NCBI GenBank assembly: GCA_029244465.1
Contig: JAQWQN010000115.1
Coordinates: 1 to 9,070, forward strand
Reading direction: 5' to 3'
Origin: Pseudomonadales bacterium
GTDB lineage: Bacteria > Pseudomonadota > Gammaproteobacteria > Pseudomonadales > Azotimanducaceae
Length of the DNA stretch: 9,070 nt
Below are positions 1 to 7,360 of the stretch, one piece after another; positions within the stretch are counted from its first letter, which is position 1; every line of letters begins with the position of its first letter. A model generated the notes under the pieces. The model worked only from the letters and a program-made list of their open reading frames with translations, was not told the DNA's origin and ran no database searches. Made by a program: the position numbers and the translations under genes.

Positions 1-507
1 GAACCCTCTAGCAACACTCGCTTTGCAAAACTCGATATACCGCCCTGAGGCATCTTCAAGGCGCGATGCGCGGCCCAGTTGATCCGAGTCAACACTGACC
101 ATTGTTTCTTCAAGTTTTTCTTCGATCTCCAGCTCTAACTCATCGTCAAGCTTAGCCCCCAAACGATCAAAGAATTTGATGCCATTGTCGTAATACGGAT
201 TGTGGGAAGCACTGATGACGATGCCTGCCTCTGCACGCACGGTACGAGTAAGGTAGGCGATAGCCGGCGTCGGCATTGGTCCGACAAGGCTGACGTCAGC
301 GCCAGCGGATAGCAAGCCCGATTCGAGCACGGATTCCAGCATGTACCCGGATATCCGAGTGTCTTTGCCAATCACGATATGCGCGCGGCCCCGACGAGCG
401 AAAACCGTCCCGACTGCCCAGCCTAAACGAAGGCAAAACTCCGGCGTAATCGGATACTGTCCAACTCGACCGCGAATGCCATCTGTACCGAAGTATTTCC
501 TGCTCAT
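1..507 (-). CDS. glmM: Phosphoglucosamine mutase GlmM, N-terminal part (cut by window edge)
   Basis: GlmM converts glucosamine-6-phosphate to glucosamine-1-phosphate in the cytoplasm, the step leading to UDP-GlcNAc for peptidoglycan and LPS. The 169 codons present start MSRKYFGTDGIRGRVG, the family N-terminus, which fixes the ATG at 507. The active-site loop GIVISASHNP is at residues 95-104. Ser101 is the phosphorylated serine (Ser102 in E. coli GlmM), and the loop is followed by the conserved YYDNGIKFF. The metal-binding loop and phosphate-binding domains lie beyond base 1, so integrity of the rest cannot be judged. No good Shine-Dalgarno precedes the ATG. It sits 39 bp after ftsH on the same strand with no terminator hairpin between them, so co-transcription with ftsH is likely (inference). 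Confidence 0.97.
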   Translation of the reverse strand, partial: MSRKYFGTDGIRGRVGQYPITPEFCLRLGWAVGTVFARRGRAHIVIGKDTRISGYMLESVLESGLLSAGADVSLVGPMPTPAIAYLTRTVRAEAGIVISASHNPYYDNGIKFFDRLGAKLDDELELEIEEKLEETMVSVDSDQLGRASRLEDASGRYIEFCKASVARGF

Positions 508-546
508 GCGCGGATTCTAGCGACTTTTGCCGTACAAGATTGAGGC

Positions 547-2445
547 TTACGTCTCTTCCGCCGGACCACCAATCGGTGATTCGGGCGATGAGTCGGGATG
601 GTCACTGGGTGGTGGCTGCCGAACAGTCGGTGCCCGCGGTTTAGCTCCAGCCATGATATCGTCGAGCTGGTCCGCCGATAGCGTCTCATACTCCATCAAC
701 GCGTCTGACATAGCATGCAGCTTGTCAATGTTTTCTTGCAGCAATCGTTCCGCAGTACCATAGCAATCATCAATAATCGAACGAACTTCTTGGTCGATGG
801 CCTTTGCCGTTTCATCGGACAGTGGTTTCGGTTTTACGCCAGCGGACATACCGAGAAAGACCTCTTGGTCATCCTCGTCATACATCAACGGTCCCATAAC
901 GTCGGACAAGCCCCACTTGGTGACCATGCTTCTTGCAAGCGAGGTAGCACGCTCAATGTCATTGGATGCGCCAGTCGTCACGCCGTCTTTACCAAGAATC
1001 ATCTCTTCAGCAATACGTCCGCCAAAAAGACTGGCAATCTGCGAGAAGATCGCCTGGCGACTCAGACTGTGTCTGTCTTCTTCTGGCAAGAACATCGTCA
1101 CACCTAAAGCTCGACCACGAGGAATGATGGATACCTTGTAAACAGGGTCATGCTCTGGCACCAAGCGCCCAACAATAACGTGACCTGCCTCGTGATAGGC
1201 CGTGTTTCGCTTTTCTTTCTCTGACATGACCATGGACTTACGCTCAGTACCCATCATGATCTTGTCTTTGGCTTTGTCGAACTCTTCCATTTCGACCAGT
1301 CGTTTGCTCGCCCGCGCAGCAAAGAGCGCTGCCTCATTGACCAAATTCTCAAGATCTGCACCGGAGAACATTGGCGTGCCTCGCGCAATGATGCCTGCGT
1401 CAACATCATCTGATAGTGGCACTTTGCGCATGTGCACTTTCAGGATTTGTTCACGACCACGAATATCCGGCAAACCCACAACAACTTGGCGGTCAAAACG
1501 GCCCGGCCTTAGGAGCGCAGGATCAAGAACATCAGGCCGGTTAGTCGCAGCAATTACGATAACGCCGTCATTCGCCTCAAACCCATCCATCTCAACTAAA
1601 AGCTGGTTCAGGGTCTGCTCTCGTTCATCATGACCACCGCCAAGTCCGGCACCACGGTGGCGCCCGACCGCGTCTATCTCGTCGATGAAGATGATGCATG
1701 GCGACTGTTTCTTGGCCTGTTCGAACATATCGCGCACACGGGAAGCACCCACCCCGACAAACATTTCTACAAAGTCAGAACCTGAGATGGAGAAGAAGGG
1801 CACCTTGGCCTCGCCCGCAATCGCTTTGGCCAGCAGCGTCTTACCAGTACCAGGCTGACCAACCATAAGAATACCGCGCGGAATATGACCGCCCAATCTT
1901 TGAAATTTACCAGGATCGCGCAGGAACTCGACTAACTCTTGCACCTCTTCTTTCGCTTCGTCGACCCCCGCAACATCGGCAAAAGTCGTCTTGATCTGAT
2001 CTTCGGAAAGTAGACGTGCCTTGCTTTTGCCGAAGGCCATCGGCCCACCACGACCAGAACCGCCGCCCTGCATTTGGCGCATGAACAGCATAAACACCGC
2101 AATGATGATCAGTATGGGAAAGCTAGCAATCAGCAGTTGGCTCCAGAAACTCTGCTTTTCCTCTTCAACGAAGTTCACATCGACACTATTGTTCAACAAA
2201 TCATCTTGGAGCTTTTGATCATTTTCAGACCAGATCACGACATAGCGATTATCTGAACCATCCCGGGCATAGATTTTGTCACCCTGGATGCTAACTTCCT
2301 GGATACTGCCCATGTTGACGTTCTTCACGAAGTCCGAATAAGACATCGGGTCTTGCTTCTGCTCAACATTAAAGTTGTTGAACACCGTCAGCAACACCGC
2401 CGCGATGATCAGCCAAAGCAATAAATTTTTACCCATATCAGACAC
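547..2445 (-). CDS. ftsH: ATP-dependent zinc metalloprotease FtsH
   Basis: Inner-membrane AAA+ protease that degrades membrane proteins and regulators; in E. coli these include sigma-32 and LpxC. The product is 632 aa. Two membrane segments lie at about residues 8-25 and 104-122, with a periplasmic domain between. The AAA module has Walker A GQPGTGKT (196-203), pore loop FVGVG (229-233), Walker B IIFIDE (251-256) and SRH arginines R313 and R316. The zinc site is HEAGH (418-422) with third ligand D496. Walker A position 2 is Gln where E. coli has Pro. The tail is proline-rich, slightly shorter than in E. coli, and ends PIGGPAEET as in pseudomonads. The start is GTG at 2445, chosen because AGAGG (2454-2458) lies 8 nt upstream. 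An internal ATG at 2436 would give the E. coli-like MGKNLLLW start but is too far from that site. It follows rlmE, as in E. coli, where the pair is heat-shock induced. Confidence 0.98.
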   Translation of the reverse strand: MSDMGKNLLLWLIIAAVLLTVFNNFNVEQKQDPMSYSDFVKNVNMGSIQEVSIQGDKIYARDGSDNRYVVIWSENDQKLQDDLLNNSVDVNFVEEEKQSFWSQLLIASFPILIIIAVFMLFMRQMQGGGSGRGGPMAFGKSKARLLSEDQIKTTFADVAGVDEAKEEVQELVEFLRDPGKFQRLGGHIPRGILMVGQPGTGKTLLAKAIAGEAKVPFFSISGSDFVEMFVGVGASRVRDMFEQAKKQSPCIIFIDEIDAVGRHRGAGLGGGHDEREQTLNQLLVEMDGFEANDGVIVIAATNRPDVLDPALLRPGRFDRQVVVGLPDIRGREQILKVHMRKVPLSDDVDAGIIARGTPMFSGADLENLVNEAALFAARASKRLVEMEEFDKAKDKIMMGTERKSMVMSEKEKRNTAYHEAGHVIVGRLVPEHDPVYKVSIIPRGRALGVTMFLPEEDRHSLSRQAIFSQIASLFGGRIAEEMILGKDGVTTGASNDIERATSLARSMVTKWGLSDVMGPLMYDEDDQEVFLGMSAGVKPKPLSDETAKAIDQEVRSIIDDCYGTAERLLQENIDKLHAMSDALMEYETLSADQLDDIMAGAKPRAPTVRQPPPSDHPDSSPESPIGGPAEET

Positions 2446-2461
2446 GGGAACTACCTCTTGT

Positions 2462-2486
2462 GTTGCGGCAACGACGCTTTAGCGTC
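2462..2486 (-). promoter_or_regulatory. Two abutting palindromes in the ftsH leader
   Basis: On the minus strand a perfect inverted repeat, GACGCTAAAGCGTC (2473-2486, 6-bp arms), is followed directly by GTTGCCGCAAC (2462-2472, 4-5-bp arms). The ftsH Shine-Dalgarno begins 3 nt after the second repeat. As RNA the two could form stacked small hairpins beside the ribosome site; as DNA they could be a protein-binding site. There is no U-run after either, so a terminator is unlikely. The symmetry is seen directly and any role is inferred. The rest of the 122-bp rlmE-ftsH gap shows no convincing sigma-70 or sigma-32 promoter. Confidence 0.4.
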
Positions 2487-2567
2487 AATCATGCTGCCTA
2501 TTACTACTTTGATACCGGTCCTGAGCACCAAAATTTCACTGTGTTTTCTACCTATAGACCCTGCAGC

Positions 2568-3224
2568 CTACACCAATTCGCTAAAAGCGTCCCGCACCCC
2601 GGAAAAGCCTTTAGCAACAACGAAAACCTCTCTCGATTCAGAACGAGACGATTTTGGTTTTGTGATCACCACATTTTTAAAGCACTCACGTGTCTGTTTA
2701 ACCCAATCATCCAAGCCTTCACCTTGAAACGCCTTGATCGCCAAGTGCCCGCCTGTCATCAGCCACTTCGTTGCCGCTGTTCGAGCGACGTCGGCCAGTT
2801 CCATCGCGCGGGCCTGATCGACCGACCGTATGCCCGAGATATTGGGGGCCATATCGGATAAAACAAGGGTCAGCCCATCAAGTTCAGCGACTAACACACC
2901 AATCTCTGCGTCGACCTCATCCTCTCCCGCCAAACCCACGAGCACCCTGGTGTGGACGCCGGCGGTGATGGGTAAGGGATCAACTGCAATCAGCGCACCC
3001 TTTTTAGAAAGCTTACCTTCGATATAGTTCGTCCAGCCACCAGGGGCAGCGCCCAACTCCAAAATTCGTGCATTGCCGCTCAGCAATTTGTATTTCTGAT
3101 CGATTTCCACCAACTTGAAATGCGCGCGCGAAACATGCCCTTGCGCATGTGCTGCACGGACAAAATGATCCTTCTGTTGGCGTCTCAACCAACGGTCACT
3201 GGATTTACTGCGCTTACCGGTCAT
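2568..3224 (-). CDS. rlmE: 23S rRNA (uridine-2'-O)-methyltransferase RlmE (FtsJ/RrmJ)
   Basis: RlmE methylates the 2'-OH of U2552 in the A loop of 23S rRNA, using SAM, at a late stage of 50S assembly. The 218-aa protein keeps the full catalytic tetrad: K37 (HFKL), D124 (LSDMAPN), K164 (AIKAFQGEG) and E199 (SREVF). The SAM-binding motif ELGAAPGGW is at 56-64. It begins MTGKRSKSSDRWL, close to E. coli MTGKKRSASSSRWL, which supports the ATG at 3224. It is about 9 residues longer than E. coli RlmE, with a short tail GVRDAFSELV after the last strand. No clear Shine-Dalgarno is visible. The start codon is 20 bp from that of divergent yhbY. It is followed by ftsH after 122 bp, the conserved heat-shock pair in E. 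coli. Confidence 0.97.
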   Translation of the reverse strand: MTGKRSKSSDRWLRRQQKDHFVRAAHAQGHVSRAHFKLVEIDQKYKLLSGNARILELGAAPGGWTNYIEGKLSKKGALIAVDPLPITAGVHTRVLVGLAGEDEVDAEIGVLVAELDGLTLVLSDMAPNISGIRSVDQARAMELADVARTAATKWLMTGGHLAIKAFQGEGLDDWVKQTRECFKNVVITKPKSSRSESREVFVVAKGFSGVRDAFSELV

Positions 3225-3244
3225 AAGTTAAGTAGAATACCTGA
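3225..3244. promoter_or_regulatory. 20-bp divergent intergenic region between rlmE and yhbY
   Basis: Only 20 bp separate the two start codons, so promoters for one or both genes must overlap the opposite coding sequence. On the plus strand TAGAAT (3233-3238) matches the sigma-70 -10 box at 5 of 6 positions. Transcription would then begin about at the yhbY ATG (3245), giving a leaderless or nearly leaderless mRNA. No good -35 box is seen at 16-18 bp. For rlmE only a weak TATTCT is visible on the minus strand. Neither gene has a clear Shine-Dalgarno here. Confidence 0.35.
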
Positions 3245-3562
3245 ATGAATCTATCTAGCAGTCAGAAAAAAACACTCCGTCGCATCGCCCACCACCTCGA
3301 CGCTGTGGTCCAGGTTGGCGACAAAAACATCACTGAAAATGTCGTGGCCGAAACAGACCGAGCCTTGCGGGATCACGAACTTATCAAGGTTCGTATCAGC
3401 AGCGGCGAGCGAGACGATCGAGCCGCACTAGGCGAGAAGCTCGCAAGCGCATGTGACGCGGACATTGTGCAACGTATCGGAAAAGTCGCCGTACTGTTTA
3501 GAGCCAACCCAAAGGCTAACCCAAAGCTCTCGAACCTGCATCGGCATGCGGGCGGCACCTAA
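3245..3562 (+). CDS. yhbY: CRM-domain ribosome assembly RNA-binding protein YhbY
   Basis: YhbY is a small KH-like CRM-domain protein that associates with pre-50S particles. The product is 105 aa (E. coli 97). MNLSSSQKKTLRRIAHHL aligns from residue 1 with E. coli MNLSTKQKQHLKGLAHPL, which fixes the start. Family hallmarks are HELIKVR (44-50) and IGKVAVLFR (78-86). The RNA-binding loop, GSNG in E. coli (GxxG pattern), reads GDKN at 25-28, so the second glycine is lost. The C-terminal tail holds a doubled ANPK (87-94). It is the only plus-strand gene here, convergent with greA (19-bp gap) and divergent from rlmE. Its neighbour RlmE acts at the same assembly stage. No Shine-Dalgarno is evident. 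Confidence 0.93.
   Translation: MNLSSSQKKTLRRIAHHLDAVVQVGDKNITENVVAETDRALRDHELIKVRISSGERDDRAALGEKLASACDADIVQRIGKVAVLFRANPKANPKLSNLHRHAGGT
3503..3526 (+). repeat. 12-bp in-frame tandem duplication in yhbY
   Basis: GCCAACCCAAAG (3503-3514) is followed directly by GCTAACCCAAAG (3515-3526), differing at one base. It encodes ANPK twice near the C-terminus of YhbY. It lies after the CRM core, so it probably only lengthens the tail. Confidence 0.6.
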
Positions 3563-3569
3563 GAAAATG

Positions 3570-3593
3570 GAGCACTGTCAGCTAACAGTGCTC
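3570..3593 (-). terminator. Rho-independent terminator of greA, overlapping its 3' coding end
   Basis: On the minus strand a perfect 9-bp stem, GAGCACTGT pairing with ACAGTGCTC, encloses a 6-nt loop and is followed by CCATTTTCTT, a usable U-rich tract. The 5' arm is the last three sense codons of greA (Glu-His-Cys) and the TAG stop opens the loop. Read on the plus strand the same stem lacks a T-run, so it is a good terminator for greA but a poor one for yhbY, which ends 7 bp before it. Confidence 0.75.
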
Positions 3594-4055
3594 AACGCCA
3601 TCGATTTCATATGCCTTGTCGCCACCAGGCGTGACGACTGAAACAGCATCACCGACGCTCTTAGCGATCAATGCACGCGCGATCGGTGACATGACTGAAA
3701 TCTTCCCCGACTTTAAATCAGCCTCGTCCTCACCAACAATCCGATAGCGAATTTCTTCTTCGCTATCGACATCAAGCAAAGTGACCGTAACGCCAAAGAT
3801 CACTTTTTCACCAGGAGGTATTTTCTTGATATCGATGATCTGTGCATCAGCAAGTTTCCCCTCTATGTCTTGGATACGGCCTTCATTAAAACCCTGCTGC
3901 TCACGAGCCGCGTGGTATTCCGCATTCTCTTTTAGGTCACCATGCTCTCTAGCTTCCGCAATAGCCTGAGTGATGGTTGGTCGCAACTTACTTTTTCGAT
4001 TTTGAAGTTCGACCCTAAGTGCGTCGGCTCCTTCAACTGTCATGGGTATGGGCAT
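3582..4055 (-). CDS. greA: Transcription elongation factor GreA
   Basis: GreA enters the RNA polymerase secondary channel and stimulates cleavage of backtracked transcripts. The 157-aa product (E. coli 158) has the N-terminal coiled-coil at about 1-75 with the tip motif HGDLKENAEYHAAREQQGF. D40 and E43 match the catalytic D41 and E44 of E. coli. The FKBP-like C-terminal domain spans about 80-157 and includes YRIVGEDEAD and SPIARALI. The ATG at 4055 is preceded by TGAGGG (4065-4070) at 9 nt; a second in-frame ATG at 4043 is less likely. It follows carB by 71 bp with no terminator between, so it may be transcribed with carAB. A carA-orf-carB-greA operon has been reported in Pseudomonas aeruginosa. 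The stop codon lies inside the terminator loop. Confidence 0.98.
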   Translation of the reverse strand: MPIPMTVEGADALRVELQNRKSKLRPTITQAIAEAREHGDLKENAEYHAAREQQGFNEGRIQDIEGKLADAQIIDIKKIPPGEKVIFGVTVTLLDVDSEEEIRYRIVGEDEADLKSGKISVMSPIARALIAKSVGDAVSVVTPGGDKAYEIDGVEHC

Positions 4056-4126
4056 GTTAGTTAACCCTCATATAATCAACAAATCGAACGGACATATTTT
4101 CATCGCTTCTTCGTTCTTTCATGCAA

Positions 4127-7100
4127 TCATCCGGTGATCGCCCGGTGCAAGTCTTGAAGCCGGTGGACGCGCTCCCCAGGACCTTGTCTGATGGCAAAGC
4201 TGATGGCTTCAGCGCCCGCCAAGGTAGTGGTGTAGCACACTTTCTTTTGCAGCGCGAGGCGACGGATAATCGCTGAATCCGCTATCGATTGGCGCCCTTC
4301 TGTCGTGTTGACGATGAGGTCAATTCGCTCGTTCTTGAGCAGGTCTGACACATCCGGGCGTCCTTCGTTGACCTTACGAATCAACTCACATTCTAAGCCC
4401 GCCGATTCAAGCTCACGTCGCGTACCTGAGGTCGCAACAAGCGTAAAGCCAAGCTCGACAAAAGAGCGTGCGACCGGCACGAGGCCTACCTTATCTGACT
4501 CCTTTACGCTCATGAAAACGCGACCGGATTTTGGCAGCACTTCGCCCGCACCCAAGCACGCTTTCGCAAACGCTTCGCCGAAGGTATCACCAACCCCCAT
4601 GACTTCACCGGTGGACTTCATTTCCGGTCCAAGTATCGGATCAACACCTGGAAATTTCGCGAACGGGAAAACAGACTCCTTGACGTTGAAGTTCTTCGGT
4701 ATCACTTCTTTCGTGAATCCTTGATCAGCCAAGGACGTTCCAGCCATGCAACGTGCTGCGATTTTGGCGAGCGACGTCCCTATGCATTTGGAGACAAAGG
4801 GTACCGTGCGGCTAGCTCGTGGGTTGACCTCTAAAATAAAAACATCTTCTCCTTGCACGGCCATTTGCACATTCATCAGTCCAATGACTTTGAGTTCAAG
4901 CGCGACCCGCTTTACTTGGTCACGGATCAGATCTTGTATATCAGCCGGTAAGTTGTATGGCGGCAAGGAGCACGCAGAGTCGCCGGAATGCACGCCCGCT
5001 TGCTCAATATGTTGCATAATGGCGCCGATCACGACCTGGTCGCCATCACTTACGGCGTCGACATCGACTTCCAACGCATGGTCCAAAAATCGGTCAAGTA
5101 AGACTGGCGAGTCATTAGAGACATCAACCGCATTCTGCATGTACTGCGAAAGTTCGTCATCGGAATAAACAATTTCCATCGCCCGACCACCCAGAACATA
5201 AGAGGGACGAACGACAATCGGATACCCGATTTGTTGCGCCCGTTCGACCCCTTGTTCAGCACTCGACGCGACTCGATTAGAGGGTTGGCGAAGCGCAAGC
5301 TTCTCAACCAACTGCTGAAAACGTTCACGATCTTCCGCACGATCAATCGCATCGGGGCTTGTACCGATGATTGGGACGCCCGCTGCTTCCAAATCATTGA
5401 CTAACTTTAACGGCGTTTGGCCACCAAACTGGACAATGACGCCAACGGGTTGTTCGACATCTACAATCGCTAGCACATCTTCCAGCGTAACCGGCTCAAA
5501 ATAGAGACGATCAGACGTGTCATAGTCTGTAGAGACAGTTTCTGGGTTACAGTTGACCATAATGGTCTCATAGCCATCTTCCCGCATCGCGAGGGCTGCG
5601 TGTACACAGCAGTAGTCAAACTCGATGCCTTGACCAATACGGTTCGGGCCACCACCCAGCACCATAATCTTCCGCCGGTTACTCGGGTTTGATTCGCATT
5701 CTTCCTCGTAGGTTGAATACATATACGCGCTGGTTGCGGGAAACTCGGCAGCACAGGTGTCTACACGTCTGTACACCGGGTGCACACCAAGCGCTTGGCG
5801 CAGACTACGAATCTCGTGCTCGTCGGTCTCAAGCAATTGCCCCAGCCGCGCATCCGAAAATCCTTTGCGCTTTAGGCCATACCATCCCGCTTTATCTATC
5901 GCTTCGGCTGCTTGCTTTTCCAGATCGGCTTCCGCCTGCACTAGATCTTCGATCTCTGCTAAAAACCAAGGATCGATCCCCGTTAGGTCGAAAATCTCTT
6001 CCAAGCTGAATCCCTGGCGAAAACCATCCGCGACATACCAAAGTCGCAGAGATCCAGGCGTCGCAAGCTCTCTCTTAAGCGTCGCCAGCCAATCTGCTTT
6101 TTCTGTATCAAGTACGGAATCAAAACCGACCATCCCCGTTTCCAATCCTCTGAGTGCTTTTTGTAAAGACTCTTGGAAGGTCCTTCCTATCGCCATAACC
6201 TCCCCGACAGATTTCATCTGTGTGGTTAGGCGCGGATCTGCTTGCGGAAACTTTTCGAAAGTGAAGCGCGGTATCTTAGTGACAACATAGTCAATACTTG
6301 GCTCAAACGAAGCCGGTGTGACACCACCGGTAATGTCGTTATCAAGCTCATCTAAGGTGTATCCCACAGCCAATTTTGCTGCGACTTTGGCGATCGGAAA
6401 ACCGGTCGCCTTGGAAGCGAGCGCAGATGATCGAGAAACCCTCGGATTCATTTCGATAACCACCATTCGGCCATTTTCCGGATCAATCGCAAACTGCACA
6501 TTTGATCCACCCGTATCAACCCCAATCTCTCGCAGCACAGCGATCGATGCATTACGGAGGAGTTGATATTCCTTGTCTGTCAACGTTTGAGCGGGCGCAA
6601 CAGTAATGCTGTCACCCGTATGCACACCCATAGGGTCGAGATTTTCGATCGCGCAGATGATGATGCAGTTGTCCCGTCGGTCTCTGACCACCTCCATCTC
6701 AAATTCTTTCCAACCGACAAGAGACTCATCGATAAGTAACTCGGAAGTCGGCGATAGCTCGAGTCCCCGCTCACAGATCTCTAAGAATTCTTCTCGGTTG
6801 TACGCAATACCACCACCACTACCGCCCATCGTAAATGAAGGTCGGATTACGCAAGGGAATCCTAGCTGGCTCTGAACCTGCAGCGCCTCTTCTTTACTGT
6901 GCGCGATCGCTGATCGAGGCGTATTGAGACCGATGCTTTTCATGGATCGATCGAAACGCTCGCGATCTTCTGCTTTGTCAATGGCATCTTGGCTGGCGCC
7001 TATGAGCTCAACACCATTCGCCTCAAGTACGCCTTCGCGCACCAAATCTAAAGCGCAATTTAATGCAGTTTGCCCACCCATCGTGGGCAAAAGCGCATCT

Positions 7101-7348
7101 GGTTTTTCTTTTTCTATAATTCGCGCGACGGTTTGCCATTCAACGGGTTCAATGTAGGTCGCATCTGCCATCGTGGGATCTGTCATGATCGTTGCAGGAT
7201 TGCTATTCACAAGCACGACCCGATATCCCTCTTCACGCAGCGCCTTACACGCTTGCGCACCAGAGTAGTCGAACTCACACGCCTGTCCGATCACAATGGG
7301 ACCAGCACCGATGATGAGAATCGATTCGAGATCAGTACGCTTTGGCAT
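4127..7348 (-). CDS. carB: Carbamoyl-phosphate synthetase large subunit CarB
   Basis: CarB uses ammonia channelled from CarA, bicarbonate and two ATP to make carbamoyl phosphate for arginine and pyrimidine synthesis. It has 1073 aa, exactly the E. coli length. The two homologous ATP-grasp halves are at about 1-400 and 553-935, with glycine-rich loops FTMGGSGGG (172-180) and YVLGGRAME (717-725) and metal-site motifs EMNPRVSRS (299-307) and EVNPRASRT (840-848). The oligomerisation region is between them. The C-terminal MGS-like allosteric domain is at about 936-1073. It keeps residues matching the E. coli UMP/IMP site (K953, T973, K992, N1014, T1016) and the ornithine-site acids E782, D790 and E891, so UMP inhibition and ornithine activation are expected. 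The ATG overlaps the carA stop by one base (TAATG), with GAAGGAAG at 7353-7360 as Shine-Dalgarno. Confidence 0.99.
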   Translation of the reverse strand: MPKRTDLESILIIGAGPIVIGQACEFDYSGAQACKALREEGYRVVLVNSNPATIMTDPTMADATYIEPVEWQTVARIIEKEKPDALLPTMGGQTALNCALDLVREGVLEANGVELIGASQDAIDKAEDRERFDRSMKSIGLNTPRSAIAHSKEEALQVQSQLGFPCVIRPSFTMGGSGGGIAYNREEFLEICERGLELSPTSELLIDESLVGWKEFEMEVVRDRRDNCIIICAIENLDPMGVHTGDSITVAPAQTLTDKEYQLLRNASIAVLREIGVDTGGSNVQFAIDPENGRMVVIEMNPRVSRSSALASKATGFPIAKVAAKLAVGYTLDELDNDITGGVTPASFEPSIDYVVTKIPRFTFEKFPQADPRLTTQMKSVGEVMAIGRTFQESLQKALRGLETGMVGFDSVLDTEKADWLATLKRELATPGSLRLWYVADGFRQGFSLEEIFDLTGIDPWFLAEIEDLVQAEADLEKQAAEAIDKAGWYGLKRKGFSDARLGQLLETDEHEIRSLRQALGVHPVYRRVDTCAAEFPATSAYMYSTYEEECESNPSNRRKIMVLGGGPNRIGQGIEFDYCCVHAALAMREDGYETIMVNCNPETVSTDYDTSDRLYFEPVTLEDVLAIVDVEQPVGVIVQFGGQTPLKLVNDLEAAGVPIIGTSPDAIDRAEDRERFQQLVEKLALRQPSNRVASSAEQGVERAQQIGYPIVVRPSYVLGGRAMEIVYSDDELSQYMQNAVDVSNDSPVLLDRFLDHALEVDVDAVSDGDQVVIGAIMQHIEQAGVHSGDSACSLPPYNLPADIQDLIRDQVKRVALELKVIGLMNVQMAVQGEDVFILEVNPRASRTVPFVSKCIGTSLAKIAARCMAGTSLADQGFTKEVIPKNFNVKESVFPFAKFPGVDPILGPEMKSTGEVMGVGDTFGEAFAKACLGAGEVLPKSGRVFMSVKESDKVGLVPVARSFVELGFTLVATSGTRRELESAGLECELIRKVNEGRPDVSDLLKNERIDLIVNTTEGRQSIADSAIIRRLALQKKVCYTTTLAGAEAISFAIRQGPGERVHRLQDLHRAITG

Positions 7349-7360
7349 TAGACTTCCTTC
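7346..7360 (-). promoter_or_regulatory. carA-carB stop/start overlap with ribosome binding site
   Basis: The carA TAA (7348-7350) and carB ATG (7346-7348) share one base. GAAGGAAG (7353-7360), inside the last carA codons, is a strong Shine-Dalgarno at about 6 nt. This layout favours translational coupling and balanced synthesis of the two subunits. The additional ORF reported between carA and carB in P. aeruginosa is absent. Confidence 0.8.

Noticed and set aside
2473..2591. Longer inverted pairing between GACGCTTT (2473) and AAAGCGTC in the 3' end of rlmE
   Set aside because: The local palindrome at 2473-2486 is a better partner and the distal copy lies in rlmE coding sequence; likely chance.
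3267..3273. Run of seven A in yhbY as a possible slippage or frameshift site
   Set aside because: The alternative frame gives no extended or meaningful product; AAA AAA simply encodes Lys-Lys as expected from homologues.
4071..4076. TATAAT on the plus strand between greA and carB
   Set aside because: It points into carB antisense, and no -35-like hexamer is present at 16-18 bp upstream.
5757..6290. 177-codon plus-strand ORF inside carB
   Set aside because: It is antisense to a full-length, conserved CarB and shows low-complexity Ser/Arg-rich translation typical of a shadow frame. The other long plus-strand frames within ftsH, carB and carA are rejected for the same reason.
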